From CAZNPA01 sp964575095 (lineage in GTDB: Bacteria > Pseudomonadota > Alphaproteobacteria > Rickettsiales > SXRF01): a DNA stretch of 64,000 nt. Under the pieces are notes generated by a model. That model was not told the DNA's origin. It did not search any database and saw nothing but the letters and a program-made list of their open reading frames with translations. Location: positions 62,001 through 126,000 of the forward strand of contig CAZNPA010000003.1 in the NCBI GenBank assembly GCA_964575095.1, given 5' to 3'. Position numbers and translations under genes: made by a program. Below, in pieces: positions 34,710 through 42,219 of the stretch. Within the stretch, counting starts at the first letter, position 1. Each line of letters starts with the position of its first letter.

Positions 34710-35245
34710 CTGATGATCGTCCCCGTCCTGCGTATTTTTTTCTGGAGTTGCAAAATGCCGTACATCAGCGCTTCCGCCGTCGGCGGGCAGCCGGGCACGT
34801 AAATATCCACCGGCACGATGCGGTCGCAGCCGCGCACCACCGAATAGGAATAATGGTAATAGCCGCCGCCGTTGGCGCAGCTTCCCATCGAAATCACGTA
34901 GCGCGGCTCGGCCATCTGGTCGTAGACTTTGCGCAACGCCGGCGCCATCTTGTTGCACAGCGTCCCGGCGACGATCATGACGTCGGCCTGTCTGGGGCTC
35001 GGGCGAAAGACGACGCCGAAGCGGTCCATGTCGTAGCGGCTGGCCGCCGCCTGCATCATCTCCACCGCGCAGCACGCCAGCCCGAACGTCATCGGCCACA
35101 GCGAACCCGTGCGCGCCCAGTTGGCGAGCTTATCGAGATTGGCGACGATGAATCCTTTATTGCTGAATTCGTCGAAGACCTGGTTCAGCAGCGCGTCCTG
35201 ATCGGTGACGAGCGGCTTGGGATTGCTGGGCGAAATTACTCCCAT
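34706..35245 (-). CDS. nuoB: NADH-quinone oxidoreductase subunit B
   Basis: The 20-kDa subunit holding cluster N2, 179 residues. The ligands lie in FGLACCAVEMM, MGSCANGGGYY and VPGCPPTAEAL. The start at 35245 is fixed by AAGGAG seven bases upstream; the ATG at 35266 would add seven residues and deepen the overlap with nuoA. It overlaps nuoA by ten bases and nuoC by four. Confidence 0.97.
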   Translation of the reverse strand: MGVISPSNPKPLVTDQDALLNQVFDEFSNKGFIVANLDKLANWARTGSLWPMTFGLACCAVEMMQAAASRYDMDRFGVVFRPSPRQADVMIVAGTLCNKMAPALRKVYDQMAEPRYVISMGSCANGGGYYHYSYSVVRGCDRIVPVDIYVPGCPPTAEALMYGILQLQKKIRRTGTIIR

Positions 35246-35601
35246 TCCAGCGCTCCTTTTTTCCACTCATAAATGAAACCGACGGTCAGCACGCCGAGGA
35301 AGCCCATCATCGACCAGAAGCCGAACGTGCCGATTTCCTTAAGCGATACCGCCCATGGGAATAAAAACGCCACTTCGAGGTCAAAGATGATAAAGAGGAT
35401 GGCGACGAGGTAAAACCGCACGTCGAACTTGCCGCGCGCGTCCCCGAACGGCTCGAAGCCGCATTCGTAGGCGGATACTTTTTCGTTGTCGGGCTTCTGG
35501 CGTGCAATCACCATCGGCAGGAATAGCATCAGTATGGAAAGCCCGGCGGCGAGCCCTAGGAAAATCACGATGGGAAAATATGCGGCGACAGCGGCGTCCA
35601 T
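35236..35601 (-). CDS. nuoA: NADH-quinone oxidoreductase subunit A
   Basis: The first gene of the operon, a 121-residue membrane subunit with three helices. Family motifs are KVSAYECGFEPFGDARGKFDVRFY (seen as SAYECGFEPFG and KFDVRFYLVAILFIIFDLE) with the conserved cysteine and acidic residues. Start 35601 gives the normal length; an in-frame ATG at 35637 would add twelve atypical residues. No strong Shine-Dalgarno is seen. The 109 bases to the divergent gene at 35711 should hold the nuo promoter. Confidence 0.95.
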   Translation of the reverse strand: MDAAVAAYFPIVIFLGLAAGLSILMLFLPMVIARQKPDNEKVSAYECGFEPFGDARGKFDVRFYLVAILFIIFDLEVAFLFPWAVSLKEIGTFGFWSMMGFLGVLTVGFIYEWKKGALEWE

Positions 35602-35710
35602 AACCCAATTTTTACAAAGCCTGCACCTTGGATGCAAAGCAATTTTCTAAAAGAATCGACACCTTAGGTATTGCAGGGAATAGTTAAGAAATGGTATATT
35701 TATTGCCATT

Positions 35711-36247
35711 ATGTCCCACGCCGAAAAACACAAGCCCGACCGCCGCACGCCGCAGCAACTGGCCAAGGCGATTTTGGATCATGAGCTGACTCCTTCGTCG
35801 TCGGTGCGCATGACCTTCAGGGAGCAGTTGTTACACGACCATTTGACGAAGTACGAAAAAAAGCATGCGGCTAAAATATTGTGGGGACTGAAACGGCTGG
35901 AAGGCGCGGAAACGCCGGATGAAATGATACTACGAGATTTTCGCTATGGTCTTTTTGTGATAGCCGCATACAAAAAAGAATCCGCCGGGCTTAAAAATAT
36001 GAACGAGGCGCAGGCGAATCCGGATTCAGGGCCTGCAACCCCGGACAAGGAAAAAATACAGCGTCTTATCGAGACGGGAGTGCTTAACCCTAGTACGGAG
36101 CACCAAAAAGAAGATTGTGAAGACCTGACACGGGATTACGCCATAGAAATCAGCAACCTCAACCGCATCGAAAAACTGATGCACACACTGGCAAAGAAGC
36201 TCCACATCGAGCTGATCGAGCCGCCCGGCCAGGCCAAAGGCAGGTAG
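35711..36247 (+). CDS. hypothetical protein, 178 residues
   Basis: Not recognised. A charged, probably all-helical cytosolic protein with an N-terminal segment (TPQQLAKAILDHEL), a basic helical middle (LTKYEKKHAAKILWGLKRLE), a polar proline-rich linker near residues 95-115 and a helical C-terminal third (SNLNRIEKLMHTLAKKL). No signal peptide or membrane helix. It is divergent from nuoA and followed three bases later by the convergent stop of the next small gene. No Shine-Dalgarno is obvious before the ATG. Confidence 0.65.
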   Translation: MSHAEKHKPDRRTPQQLAKAILDHELTPSSSVRMTFREQLLHDHLTKYEKKHAAKILWGLKRLEGAETPDEMILRDFRYGLFVIAAYKKESAGLKNMNEAQANPDSGPATPDKEKIQRLIETGVLNPSTEHQKEDCEDLTRDYAIEISNLNRIEKLMHTLAKKLHIELIEPPGQAKGR

Positions 36248-36250
36248 CGT

Positions 36251-36475
36251 TTATCTACCTTTGAGTTCTTCTTCCAGCAGCATGACCTGCAACTTAAGCT
36301 GCGCATTCCTGACGAACGAAGTGATGTACAGCCCGCCGAAGATGATGGAGAGGCCGATATCGTCGCGGCCGCCGGTCAGTCCTGCTTTCATGGCGATATA
36401 GACGCCGATGCCGACCACCGCCCAGCCGATCAGGTAGACGGCAAGGTAATAATCCTGGATGTTGATTTGTTTCAT
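36251..36475 (-). CDS. small hypothetical membrane protein, 74 residues
   Basis: Two predicted membrane helices (about residues 9-30, YYLAVYLIGWAVVGIGVYIA, and 40-56, IGLSIIFGGLYITSFV) joined by a short GGRDD loop, then a helical charged tail (QVMLLEEELKGR). Family unknown. AGGAGG lies about six bases before the ATG, which supports translation. It stands alone, convergent with the preceding gene and upstream of the tRNA pair. Confidence 0.65.
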   Translation of the reverse strand: MKQINIQDYYLAVYLIGWAVVGIGVYIAMKAGLTGGRDDIGLSIIFGGLYITSFVRNAQLKLQVMLLEEELKGR

Positions 36476-36600
36476 GGGCGACCTCCTGTTGTTAAAAACA
36501 GTATAGTGATTGCCGCCCAGCCGGACAAATGATTTTGCGGCAAAAACGCCGTTGCATTCCTATGGGAAAACGGTTAGAAGGCTAGTCCGTCTTGAATCGC

Positions 36601-36676
36601 GGGCGATTAGCTCAGTTGGTAGAGCATCTCGTTTACACCGAGAGGGTCGGCGGTTCGAGCCCGTCATCGCCCACCA
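36601..36676 (+). tRNA. tRNA-Val (UAC)
   Basis: A full cloverleaf: acceptor GGGCGAT/ATCGCCC, D-arm GCTC...GAGC, anticodon stem TCTCG/CGAGA with loop TTTACAC (anticodon TAC at 36634-36636), T-arm GGCGG-TTCGAGC-CCGTC, and an encoded CCA end. It is followed 26 bases later by tRNA-Asp; a Val-Asp pair near nuoA is common in alphaproteobacteria. Confidence 0.95.
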
Positions 36677-36702
36677 GCGACGGCGGATATAACACCTCTT
36701 GC

Positions 36703-36779
36703 GGGGGTGTAGCTCAGTTGGTTAGAGCGTCGCCCTGTCACGGCGAAGGCCGCGGGTTCGAGTCCCGTCACTCCCGCCA
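36703..36779 (+). tRNA. tRNA-Asp (GUC)
   Basis: Acceptor GGGGGTG/CACTCCC (one G-T pair), D-arm GCTC...GAGC, anticodon stem TCGCC/GGCGA with loop CTGTCAC (anticodon GTC at 36737-36739), T-arm GCGGG-TTCGAGT-CCCGT, discriminator G and encoded CCA. Confidence 0.95.
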
Positions 36780-36793
36780 TTTCCATAAAAGAA

Positions 36794-36823
36794 AAACGCC
36801 CGGGAAAACCCGGGCGTTTCTTT
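36794..36823. terminator. strong bidirectional terminator
   Basis: An 11-bp stem AAACGCCCGGG / CCCGGGCGTTT with an AAAA loop, flanked by T-rich sequence on both strands (TTTCTTT after it, TTTTTCTTTT on the minus strand). It can end the tRNA transcript and the hup transcript that converge here. Confidence 0.92.
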
Positions 36824-36846
36824 AGTGTTAGCGTTAAGCAGCTAAA

Positions 36847-37143
36847 TTAAGCAGCTTTGCGCTTGGCGCCTTTGTTGACGACTTCGCACAGGGCTTTGCC
36901 GGCCTTGAATTTCGGACGGGTGCAGGCGGCGATTTTGATAACGGCGCCGGTGCGGGGATTGCGGCCTTCGGTCGCTTTACGGAAAGCAGTGGTGAAGGTG
37001 CCGAAGCCGACTAAGCGGACTTCTTCGCCCTTGGAGAGCGAGCGGGTGATGACCGACATGCAGCAATCGATCAGTTCAGCAGCTTGAGCTTTGGTGCAGC
37101 TGCACTTGTTTGCCACTTCGGCGATGAGTTCGTTCTTATTCAT
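36847..37143 (-). CDS. hupB: HU-family DNA-binding protein, cysteine-rich
   Basis: A nucleoid protein of 98 residues with the HU/IHF fold: N-terminal helices (MNKNELIAEVA...), VRLVGFGTFTTAFRKA, the DNA-binding beta arm around GRNPRTGAVIKIAA, then PKFKAGKAL and a lysine-rich tail (KGAKRKAA). HU is favoured over IHF because it sits after clpX in the clpX-(lon)-hup-nuo order. Oddly it has six cysteines (14, 16, 27, 28, 74, 86), whereas HU proteins usually have none or very few. Confidence 0.93.
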   Translation of the reverse strand: MNKNELIAEVANKCSCTKAQAAELIDCCMSVITRSLSKGEEVRLVGFGTFTTAFRKATEGRNPRTGAVIKIAACTRPKFKAGKALCEVVNKGAKRKAA

Positions 37144-37202
37144 GAGAGACTCCCTAATTGCTTTTATTATTACTGATGTGAGAAGGAACCCTTCCCGCTC
37201 AC

Positions 37203-37220
37203 AGCCTGCATTTGCAGGCT
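37203..37220. promoter_or_regulatory. hairpin in the hup leader region
   Basis: A perfect 8-bp inverted repeat AGCCTGCA-TT-TGCAGGCT about 60 bases upstream of the hup start. It is not followed by a T-run. It may be a leader structure or a protein-binding site; the rest of 37144-37377 shows nothing else I can name. Confidence 0.4.
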
Positions 37221-37377
37221 ACGCACACGACGTAAGCACGGAAAAAAGCGCTTGTAAACACTATTTCGTATCTTTTTTTAAAATTTTTTTCTTGGGGAGA
37301 TGGCTCTGCGCCTCTGATTTTGGAGTGACACGGGGAGAACGGAAAAAAATAAACCGCTGGAAAGCCGCGGGAATCCT

Positions 37378-37439
37378 AGTGATTAGTGACGAGTGACGAG
37401 TGGCGAGCTTGCTCTTTTACTGACCACTCGCCACTAAAC
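37378..37439. repeat. heptamer hairpin repeat A4
   Basis: Heptamers AGTGATT, AGTGACG, AGTGACG, AGTGGCG, then AGCTTGC and TCTTTT, then inverted heptamers ACTGACC, ACTCGCC, ACTAAAC. The last base is part of the clpX stop codon. It fills the space between clpX and the hup upstream region. Confidence 0.85.
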
Positions 37440-38704
37440 TAATGCGTCTTCTTGGAGTCTTTCTTCGGCTCGGTATTCACGATCACCGGCGCGGCGCCAT
37501 TGTCCACGACATCGGCATTGATGATGACTTCCTCGACATTGACCATGCTTGGAAGCTCATACATCAAATCAAGCAGCAGGCTTTCTAAAATCGCACGCAG
37601 GCCGCGCGCACCGGTTTTGCGCTTGATGGCCTTGCGCGACACGGCTTTCAACGCATCGTCGGAGAAGCGCAGGCGTACGCCCTCCATCTCGAACAGCTTG
37701 GCGTATTGCTTGATCAGCGCGTTCTTGGGTTCGGTCAAAATCTGAATGAGCGCCGGCTCGTCGAGGTCCGTGAGCGTGGCCAAGACCGGCAGGCGGCCGA
37801 CGAATTCCGGTATCAAACCGAACTTCAGGAGATCTTCCGGCTCGACGACGGCGAGCAATTCGCCGACGCGCTGGTTTTCTTTGCTACGCACGTCGGCGCC
37901 GAAGCCGATAGCCGTGCCTTTACCACGCGCGGCAATGATTTTTTCGAGGCCGGCAAACGCGCCGCCGCATATAAAGAGAATGTTGGATGTATCGACCTGC
38001 AGGAATTCCTGTTGCGGATGCTTGCGGCCGCCCTGCGGTGGAACGGAGGCCACCGTGCCTTCCATGATTTTCAGCAAGGCCTGCTGCACGCCCTCGCCCG
38101 ACACGTCGCGGGTGATCGACGGATTATCCGACTTGCGCGAGATTTTGTCGACCTCGTCGATATAGACGATGCCGCGCTGCGCGCGCTCGACATTATAATC
38201 GGCGGCCTGCAGCAAGCGCAGGATAATATTTTCGACATCCTCACCGACGTAACCGGCTTCGGTCAGCGTCGTCGCGTCGGCCATGGTGAACGGCACGTCA
38301 AGGATGCGCGCCAGCGTTTGCGCCAGCAACGTCTTACCCGAACCGGTGGGGCCGATTAAGAGGATATTCGATTTGGCCAGTTCGATGTCGGCATTCTTTT
38401 CCAGAAGCGAGATGCGCTTGTAATGGTTGTGCACCGCGACTGAGAGAATTTTCTTGGCCTGGTCCTGGCCGATAACGTAATCGTCGAGCACCTTGCGGAT
38501 GTCCTGTGGCTTGGCGATGTCGTCGCCCTCTTTCGCCAGCACGCCTTTGTCGGCGGCGCGGATGATGTCCATGCACAGCACGACGCACTCGTCGCAAATG
38601 AACACGGTCGGGCCGGCGATAAGTTTCCGCACCTCGTGTTCCGATTTTCCGCAGAACGAACAGTACCGCGTATTCTTCGATTCTTTGCTGGTGCTTTTGC
38701 TCAC
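37439..38704 (-). CDS. clpX: ATP-dependent Clp protease ATP-binding subunit ClpX
   Basis: The AAA+ unfoldase that feeds substrates to ClpP, 421 residues. An N-terminal zinc-binding domain (YCSFCGKSEHEV and FICDECV) is followed by Walker A GPTGSGKT, Walker B VYIDEVDK, the pore loop YVGEDVEN, sensor arginines and the IGF-type loop (AIGFGADV). It overlaps clpP by four bases. In Caulobacter ClpXP degrades CtrA, which connects it in function to divL in this window. Confidence 0.97.
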   Translation of the reverse strand: MSKSTSKESKNTRYCSFCGKSEHEVRKLIAGPTVFICDECVVLCMDIIRAADKGVLAKEGDDIAKPQDIRKVLDDYVIGQDQAKKILSVAVHNHYKRISLLEKNADIELAKSNILLIGPTGSGKTLLAQTLARILDVPFTMADATTLTEAGYVGEDVENIILRLLQAADYNVERAQRGIVYIDEVDKISRKSDNPSITRDVSGEGVQQALLKIMEGTVASVPPQGGRKHPQQEFLQVDTSNILFICGGAFAGLEKIIAARGKGTAIGFGADVRSKENQRVGELLAVVEPEDLLKFGLIPEFVGRLPVLATLTDLDEPALIQILTEPKNALIKQYAKLFEMEGVRLRFSDDALKAVSRKAIKRKTGARGLRAILESLLLDLMYELPSMVNVEEVIINADVVDNGAAPVIVNTEPKKDSKKTH

Positions 38705-39345
38705 GCTTTACCTTTCTTCTCCGTTTCGTTCAGATCCGGGCGACGGTCGATGACGTGATCAATCAGGCCGAATTCCTTGGCCTGATCGGCGCTCATGAAG
38801 TTGTCGCGCTCCATATTTTTTTCGATCACCGATATTTTCTGGCCGGTATGTTTGACATACATCTGGTTGAGGCGCGCTTTCAAACTCAAAATTTCCTTGG
38901 CGTGGATCTCGATGTCAGTCGCCTGACCGGAATATCCGCCGGAGGGCTGGTGAATCATGATGCGCGAATTGGGCAGCGCATAGCGCATGCCGGGCGAACC
39001 GGCGGTGAGCAGGAGCGAGCCCATCGACGCCGCCTGGCCGAAGCAGAGCGTGGCCACTTTCGGACGGATATATTGCATGGTGTCGTATATAGAGAGCCCC
39101 GAAGTCACGATGCCACCCGGTGAATTGATGTACATGAAAATTTCCTTATCGGGATTTTCCGATTCCAGGAAGAGCAATTGTGCGCAGGCCAGCGACGACA
39201 TGTGGTCGTTGACCGGGCCGACGAGGAAGATAATGCGTTCTTTAAGGAGGCGCGAGTAAATGTCGAACGAGCGCTCGCCACGGCTGGTCTGTTCGATGAC
39301 CATCGGCACCAGAAGATTGTTAGTGGTCTCTAAAGCATCCGCCAT
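38701..39345 (-). CDS. clpP: ATP-dependent Clp protease proteolytic subunit
   Basis: The serine protease barrel of ClpXP/ClpAP, 214 residues. The catalytic serine lies in GQAASMGSLLL, the histidine in MIHQPSGG and the aspartate in MERDNFMSA. A short N-terminal extension (ALETTNNLLVPMVIEQTSRGERSFDIYSR in part) is typical. It starts about 90 bases after tig and is coupled to clpX. Confidence 0.97.
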   Translation of the reverse strand: MADALETTNNLLVPMVIEQTSRGERSFDIYSRLLKERIIFLVGPVNDHMSSLACAQLLFLESENPDKEIFMYINSPGGIVTSGLSIYDTMQYIRPKVATLCFGQAASMGSLLLTAGSPGMRYALPNSRIMIHQPSGGYSGQATDIEIHAKEILSLKARLNQMYVKHTGQKISVIEKNMERDNFMSADQAKEFGLIDHVIDRRPDLNETEKKGKA

Positions 39346-39435
39346 AACTTTGCCCCTTACAATTAGTATATATAGTAATCCCTAATTATTTGTGTAGAGG
39401 GCAAAGGTTAAATAATTGTTAGCGGCAACAGTTAC

Positions 39436-40812
39436 TTATTCCGCTTTCTTCTTTTTTCCCTTCGATTTCGGCTGGGAATCCTGCTGCGATGCGGCATCGT
39501 CGCCGCCTTCGTCGGCCAATTGTTTCAAAGTGGCGGGGCGGTCTTTGTATTTCACCTGGCCTAAAATATAATCCACGGCTTTCTCTTCCAATATCGGCCC
39601 GCGCAACTCTTCGGCACGCTCGGGATGGTTGCGGTAGAATTCCACCACCTGTTTTTCCTGACCGGGGAACTGGCTGGCCTGCTGCATCACGGCGCGGCCG
39701 AGCTCTTCGCGCGTGACCTGAATATTCTGGCGGCGGCCAACGTCAGCCAGCACGATGCCTAATTTTACGCGTCGTTCGGAAATGGCCTTGTATTCTTTCT
39801 TCAGTTCGTCGTCGCTTTTATCCGCGAGCGAGGGGTCGCCTTGTTTCTTGGCTTCCTGCAACCGTTCCCAGATGGCGTTGAATTCCATATCGAGCATGCC
39901 CTGCGGCAGCTCGAAATCGTATTTCTTTTCCAGCGCGTCGAATAATTCTTTTTTGAGGCGCGTGCGCACCATGTGATTATATTCCTGCATCATGCGGTCG
40001 CGGATGGCTTCGCGCAGCGCACGCAAATCGGCAAATCCGATCCGCTTGGCGAACGCATCGTCCATCGTCGGCGCCGATTTGTCGGCGATTTCCTTCACTT
40101 TCACGGCGAAGCTCGCTTCCTTGCCGGCCAATTTTTTGCTGCCGTAGTCTTTTGGAAACGTCACCTGCACGATGCGGTCGTCGCCTTCCTTGGCGCCGAC
40201 CAGTTGATCCTCGAAACCGGGAATGAACTGGCCGCTGCCCAGCTCGAGCTTGAAATTATCCGCCGAGCCGCCGTCAAACGCCTTGCCGTTTATCATGCCT
40301 TTGAAATCGATCGTCACCACCTGGCCGAGTCTGGCGGCGCTGCCTTCCTTGGCGCGCGCGTAGCCCGGACTGCGTTCGGCGATGCTGGAGATGGCTTCGT
40401 CAACGTCTTTTTCCGCGATCTCGAACGTATCGCGGTCGAGCGTGATTTTATCGAAGGCGAGTTCCGGCACTTCCGGAAATAATTCAAAGCTGGCGGTGAA
40501 GGTCAAATCGCCATCGTCCTTATAATCGTCAATGGCGATCTGCGGCGACATGGCCGGACGCAGTTTTTTTTCCGTCAACACCTCGGTGGTCGTCTGGCTG
40601 ATGACGTTTTTCAGTACGTCCGCCTGCACGTCCTTGCCGTAGCGCTGCTTCAGCACTTTAAGCGGGATGTTGCCGGGGCGGAAGCCCGGGATCTTGATGC
40701 GCTCGCCGGCGCGTTTCAGCTCCGCTTCCGTCTGCGTGTTGATGCACGACGCATCGACGACGATTTTAAAGCTGCGCTTAAGGCCTTTATTTTCGACTTC
40801 TTTGACTTGCAT
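39436..40812 (-). CDS. tig: trigger factor
   Basis: The ribosome-bound chaperone, 458 residues. The N-terminal ribosome-binding domain contains GFRPGNIPLKVLKQRYG (the family loop GFRxGK-like, here with N), then a PPIase domain (GQVVTIDFKGMINGKAFDGG) and a long helical C-terminal domain ending in a lysine-rich tail. The start at 40812 has GAGGAG just upstream; the frame stays open to 40947 but that part is repeat C2 and spacer. First gene of tig-clpP-clpX. Confidence 0.95.
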   Translation of the reverse strand: MQVKEVENKGLKRSFKIVVDASCINTQTEAELKRAGERIKIPGFRPGNIPLKVLKQRYGKDVQADVLKNVISQTTTEVLTEKKLRPAMSPQIAIDDYKDDGDLTFTASFELFPEVPELAFDKITLDRDTFEIAEKDVDEAISSIAERSPGYARAKEGSAARLGQVVTIDFKGMINGKAFDGGSADNFKLELGSGQFIPGFEDQLVGAKEGDDRIVQVTFPKDYGSKKLAGKEASFAVKVKEIADKSAPTMDDAFAKRIGFADLRALREAIRDRMMQEYNHMVRTRLKKELFDALEKKYDFELPQGMLDMEFNAIWERLQEAKKQGDPSLADKSDDELKKEYKAISERRVKLGIVLADVGRRQNIQVTREELGRAVMQQASQFPGQEKQVVEFYRNHPERAEELRGPILEEKAVDYILGQVKYKDRPATLKQLADEGGDDAASQQDSQPKSKGKKKKAE

Positions 40813-40818
40813 GTGCTC

Positions 40819-40860
40819 CTCATCCCCGCACTTGTTGCGGGGTCTGGTTACGGGACGACA
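40819..40860. repeat. dispersed palindromic repeat C2
   Basis: TCATCCCCGCA...TGCGGGG forms a 7-bp hairpin with a five-base loop (40824-40842), followed by a partial closing segment ending ACGAC. It resembles half of C1. Its edge touches the tig ribosome-binding site. Confidence 0.65.
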
Positions 40861-40915
40861 AGAAAAAACATACCAGCCGCCAAAACGCAACTGGTTTATG
40901 GACGGAAAATAAGGA

Positions 40916-41710
40916 TTAGGGCGCGTGTTCTTGGGCGGGGGGAGCAATAACGACGGGGCTGACGGTTTCCGTCGAAACCACAGGCACAGGAGCGTGCGTG
41001 GCTTCTGTACCGCCAGTAATGCCCGAAACTTTGACTTCGGGCGGAACGGTTACGGTTGCAATCTTTTTCACTTCCGGCGGCGTCTCGCCCGCGACGGCGC
41101 GGTCGACCAGCGTGTTCAGCTTATCCATGTCGGCGTACTGGCTCAGGCCTTCGGTCATATGTTTTTTCACCTTGTCGCTCTGGTAGGCCTGACTTGCTTC
41201 GCCCCAGCTTAAGGATTTATCTCCGGAGAATTGGCTTTTGATCCAGGTCGTCGACGTACCGAGGAAGTCGCCGACGACGGGCAATCCAAGGATGAATCCG
41301 CCGATGGCGTGATGGAAGGAAGCGAAAAACCCGCCGATCCCACCGCCCGTCATCATGCTCATGAGATTGCCGGTGAGCGCGCCGCCCGTCATGCCGCCGA
41401 CCAGATTCTCGATTTTGATGTCGTCCTTGCCGTTATAGCGCGCCAGCGTTTTTTTCTTGAGGTCATCTAAAAGGCCGGGCAGTTTTTTTTCATCGAATTC
41501 GTTGCGCAGATCAGCGGCGCGCTCTGAAAGCTGTTCCGAGGTGGCGTTGTTATTTTGTGCGCGCCATGCTGCCAGTTTGGTTTCGGCATAGGCGTCTTTC
41601 TGCTTGGCGAGGAATCCGGCGAACGGATTGGCGTCCGTGTCATAGGCGTTACCGACGCCGACACTGGCATCGAGATGCTTCTTCAGATTGTCGCTGATGT
41701 TACCCGGCAT
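40916..41710 (-). CDS. hypothetical protein with glycine-rich hydrophobic core, 264 residues
   Basis: Not recognised. Residues 1-100 are charged and helical (LAKQKDAYAETKLAAWRAQ). A glycine/methionine-rich hydrophobic region follows (about 104-155, e.g. GGMTGGALTGNLMSMMTGG and AIGGFILGLPVVGDFLG), then a polar helical region with KKHMTEGLSQYADMDKL, and a proline/valine/threonine-rich tail of about 55 residues. No signal peptide. The plan (soluble, glycine-rich membrane-like core, low-complexity tail) is like that of the pair at 13408-15053. It lies between tig and tRNA-Leu, again inside a normally conserved junction. Confidence 0.7.
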   Translation of the reverse strand: MPGNISDNLKKHLDASVGVGNAYDTDANPFAGFLAKQKDAYAETKLAAWRAQNNNATSEQLSERAADLRNEFDEKKLPGLLDDLKKKTLARYNGKDDIKIENLVGGMTGGALTGNLMSMMTGGGIGGFFASFHHAIGGFILGLPVVGDFLGTSTTWIKSQFSGDKSLSWGEASQAYQSDKVKKHMTEGLSQYADMDKLNTLVDRAVAGETPPEVKKIATVTVPPEVKVSGITGGTEATHAPVPVVSTETVSPVVIAPPAQEHAP

Positions 41711-41810
41711 GGGACATTATTCTCCTACCCCTCTAAAATAACACAGCAAAATCAAAGAAGTGTGAATATTTGATGACAATAGGGTAAATAGAATAGTACA
41801 ATATTACAAT

Positions 41811-42017
41811 ATGTTGACAATGCGCTCTTCACCTATGGGTTACGCTTTGCTAGCCATAATGCTGGCGCTGGCCGCCTGTACGTTGTCCGACAAAAATGCC
41901 GTCGACTGGAGCCACATCAACTACGCCGACATCAACTGCCACGACAACCCTTCCTCTTCCGGCTGCAAAGCCGGCGACAACTCGCTCAGCACCATCAGCA
42001 AAGGCGGCAAGCGGTAA
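41811..42017 (+). CDS. small putative lipoprotein, up to 68 residues
   Basis: A signal peptide with lipobox (ALLAIMLALAAC, lipidated cysteine near residue 23 of the longest form) followed by about 45 polar residues with two further cysteines (DINCHDNPSSSGC). Family unknown. Three starts are possible (41811, 41820, 41835); none has a clear Shine-Dalgarno, and 41835 gives the most compact signal peptide. It lies between two convergent or divergent units with no partner gene. Confidence 0.6.
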   Translation: MLTMRSSPMGYALLAIMLALAACTLSDKNAVDWSHINYADINCHDNPSSSGCKAGDNSLSTISKGGKR

Positions 42018-42051
42018 ATGTGGTCTGCCACCCGAAGCCGAAGGCGTAGGG

Positions 42052-42136
42052 TGGTGCGGATGGAGGGACTTGAACCCCCACGCCTCGCGGCGCTAGGACC
42101 TAAACCTAGTGCGTCTGCCAATTCCGCCACATCCGC
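42052..42136 (-). tRNA. tRNA-Leu (UAG)
   Basis: On the minus strand: acceptor GCGGATG...CATCCGC, a class II tRNA with long variable arm (GCGCCGCGAGGCGT region), anticodon stem ACTAGG/CCTAG with loop TTTAGGT giving anticodon TAG, T-arm with GTTCAAGTC, discriminator A and encoded CCA. A tRNA-Leu upstream of tig is common in alphaproteobacteria. Confidence 0.95.
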
Positions 42137-42219
42137 TTAGAAAAACTGAATAATTACATAGTACAGAAAAATTTCCTTTGCTACTGGTAATAGGGCGATA
42201 AATCTCCTATATTGTCCCT

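Noticed and set aside
34113..35099. 328-residue form of NuoC
   Set aside because: The extension runs through nuoB out of frame and is arginine/glycine-rich shadow sequence; the ATG at 34709 overlaps the nuoB stop as expected.
41815..41850. sigma-70 promoter with TTGACA at 41815
   Set aside because: The -35 word is good but no acceptable -10 lies 16-18 bases downstream, and the site falls inside the predicted lipoprotein coding start.
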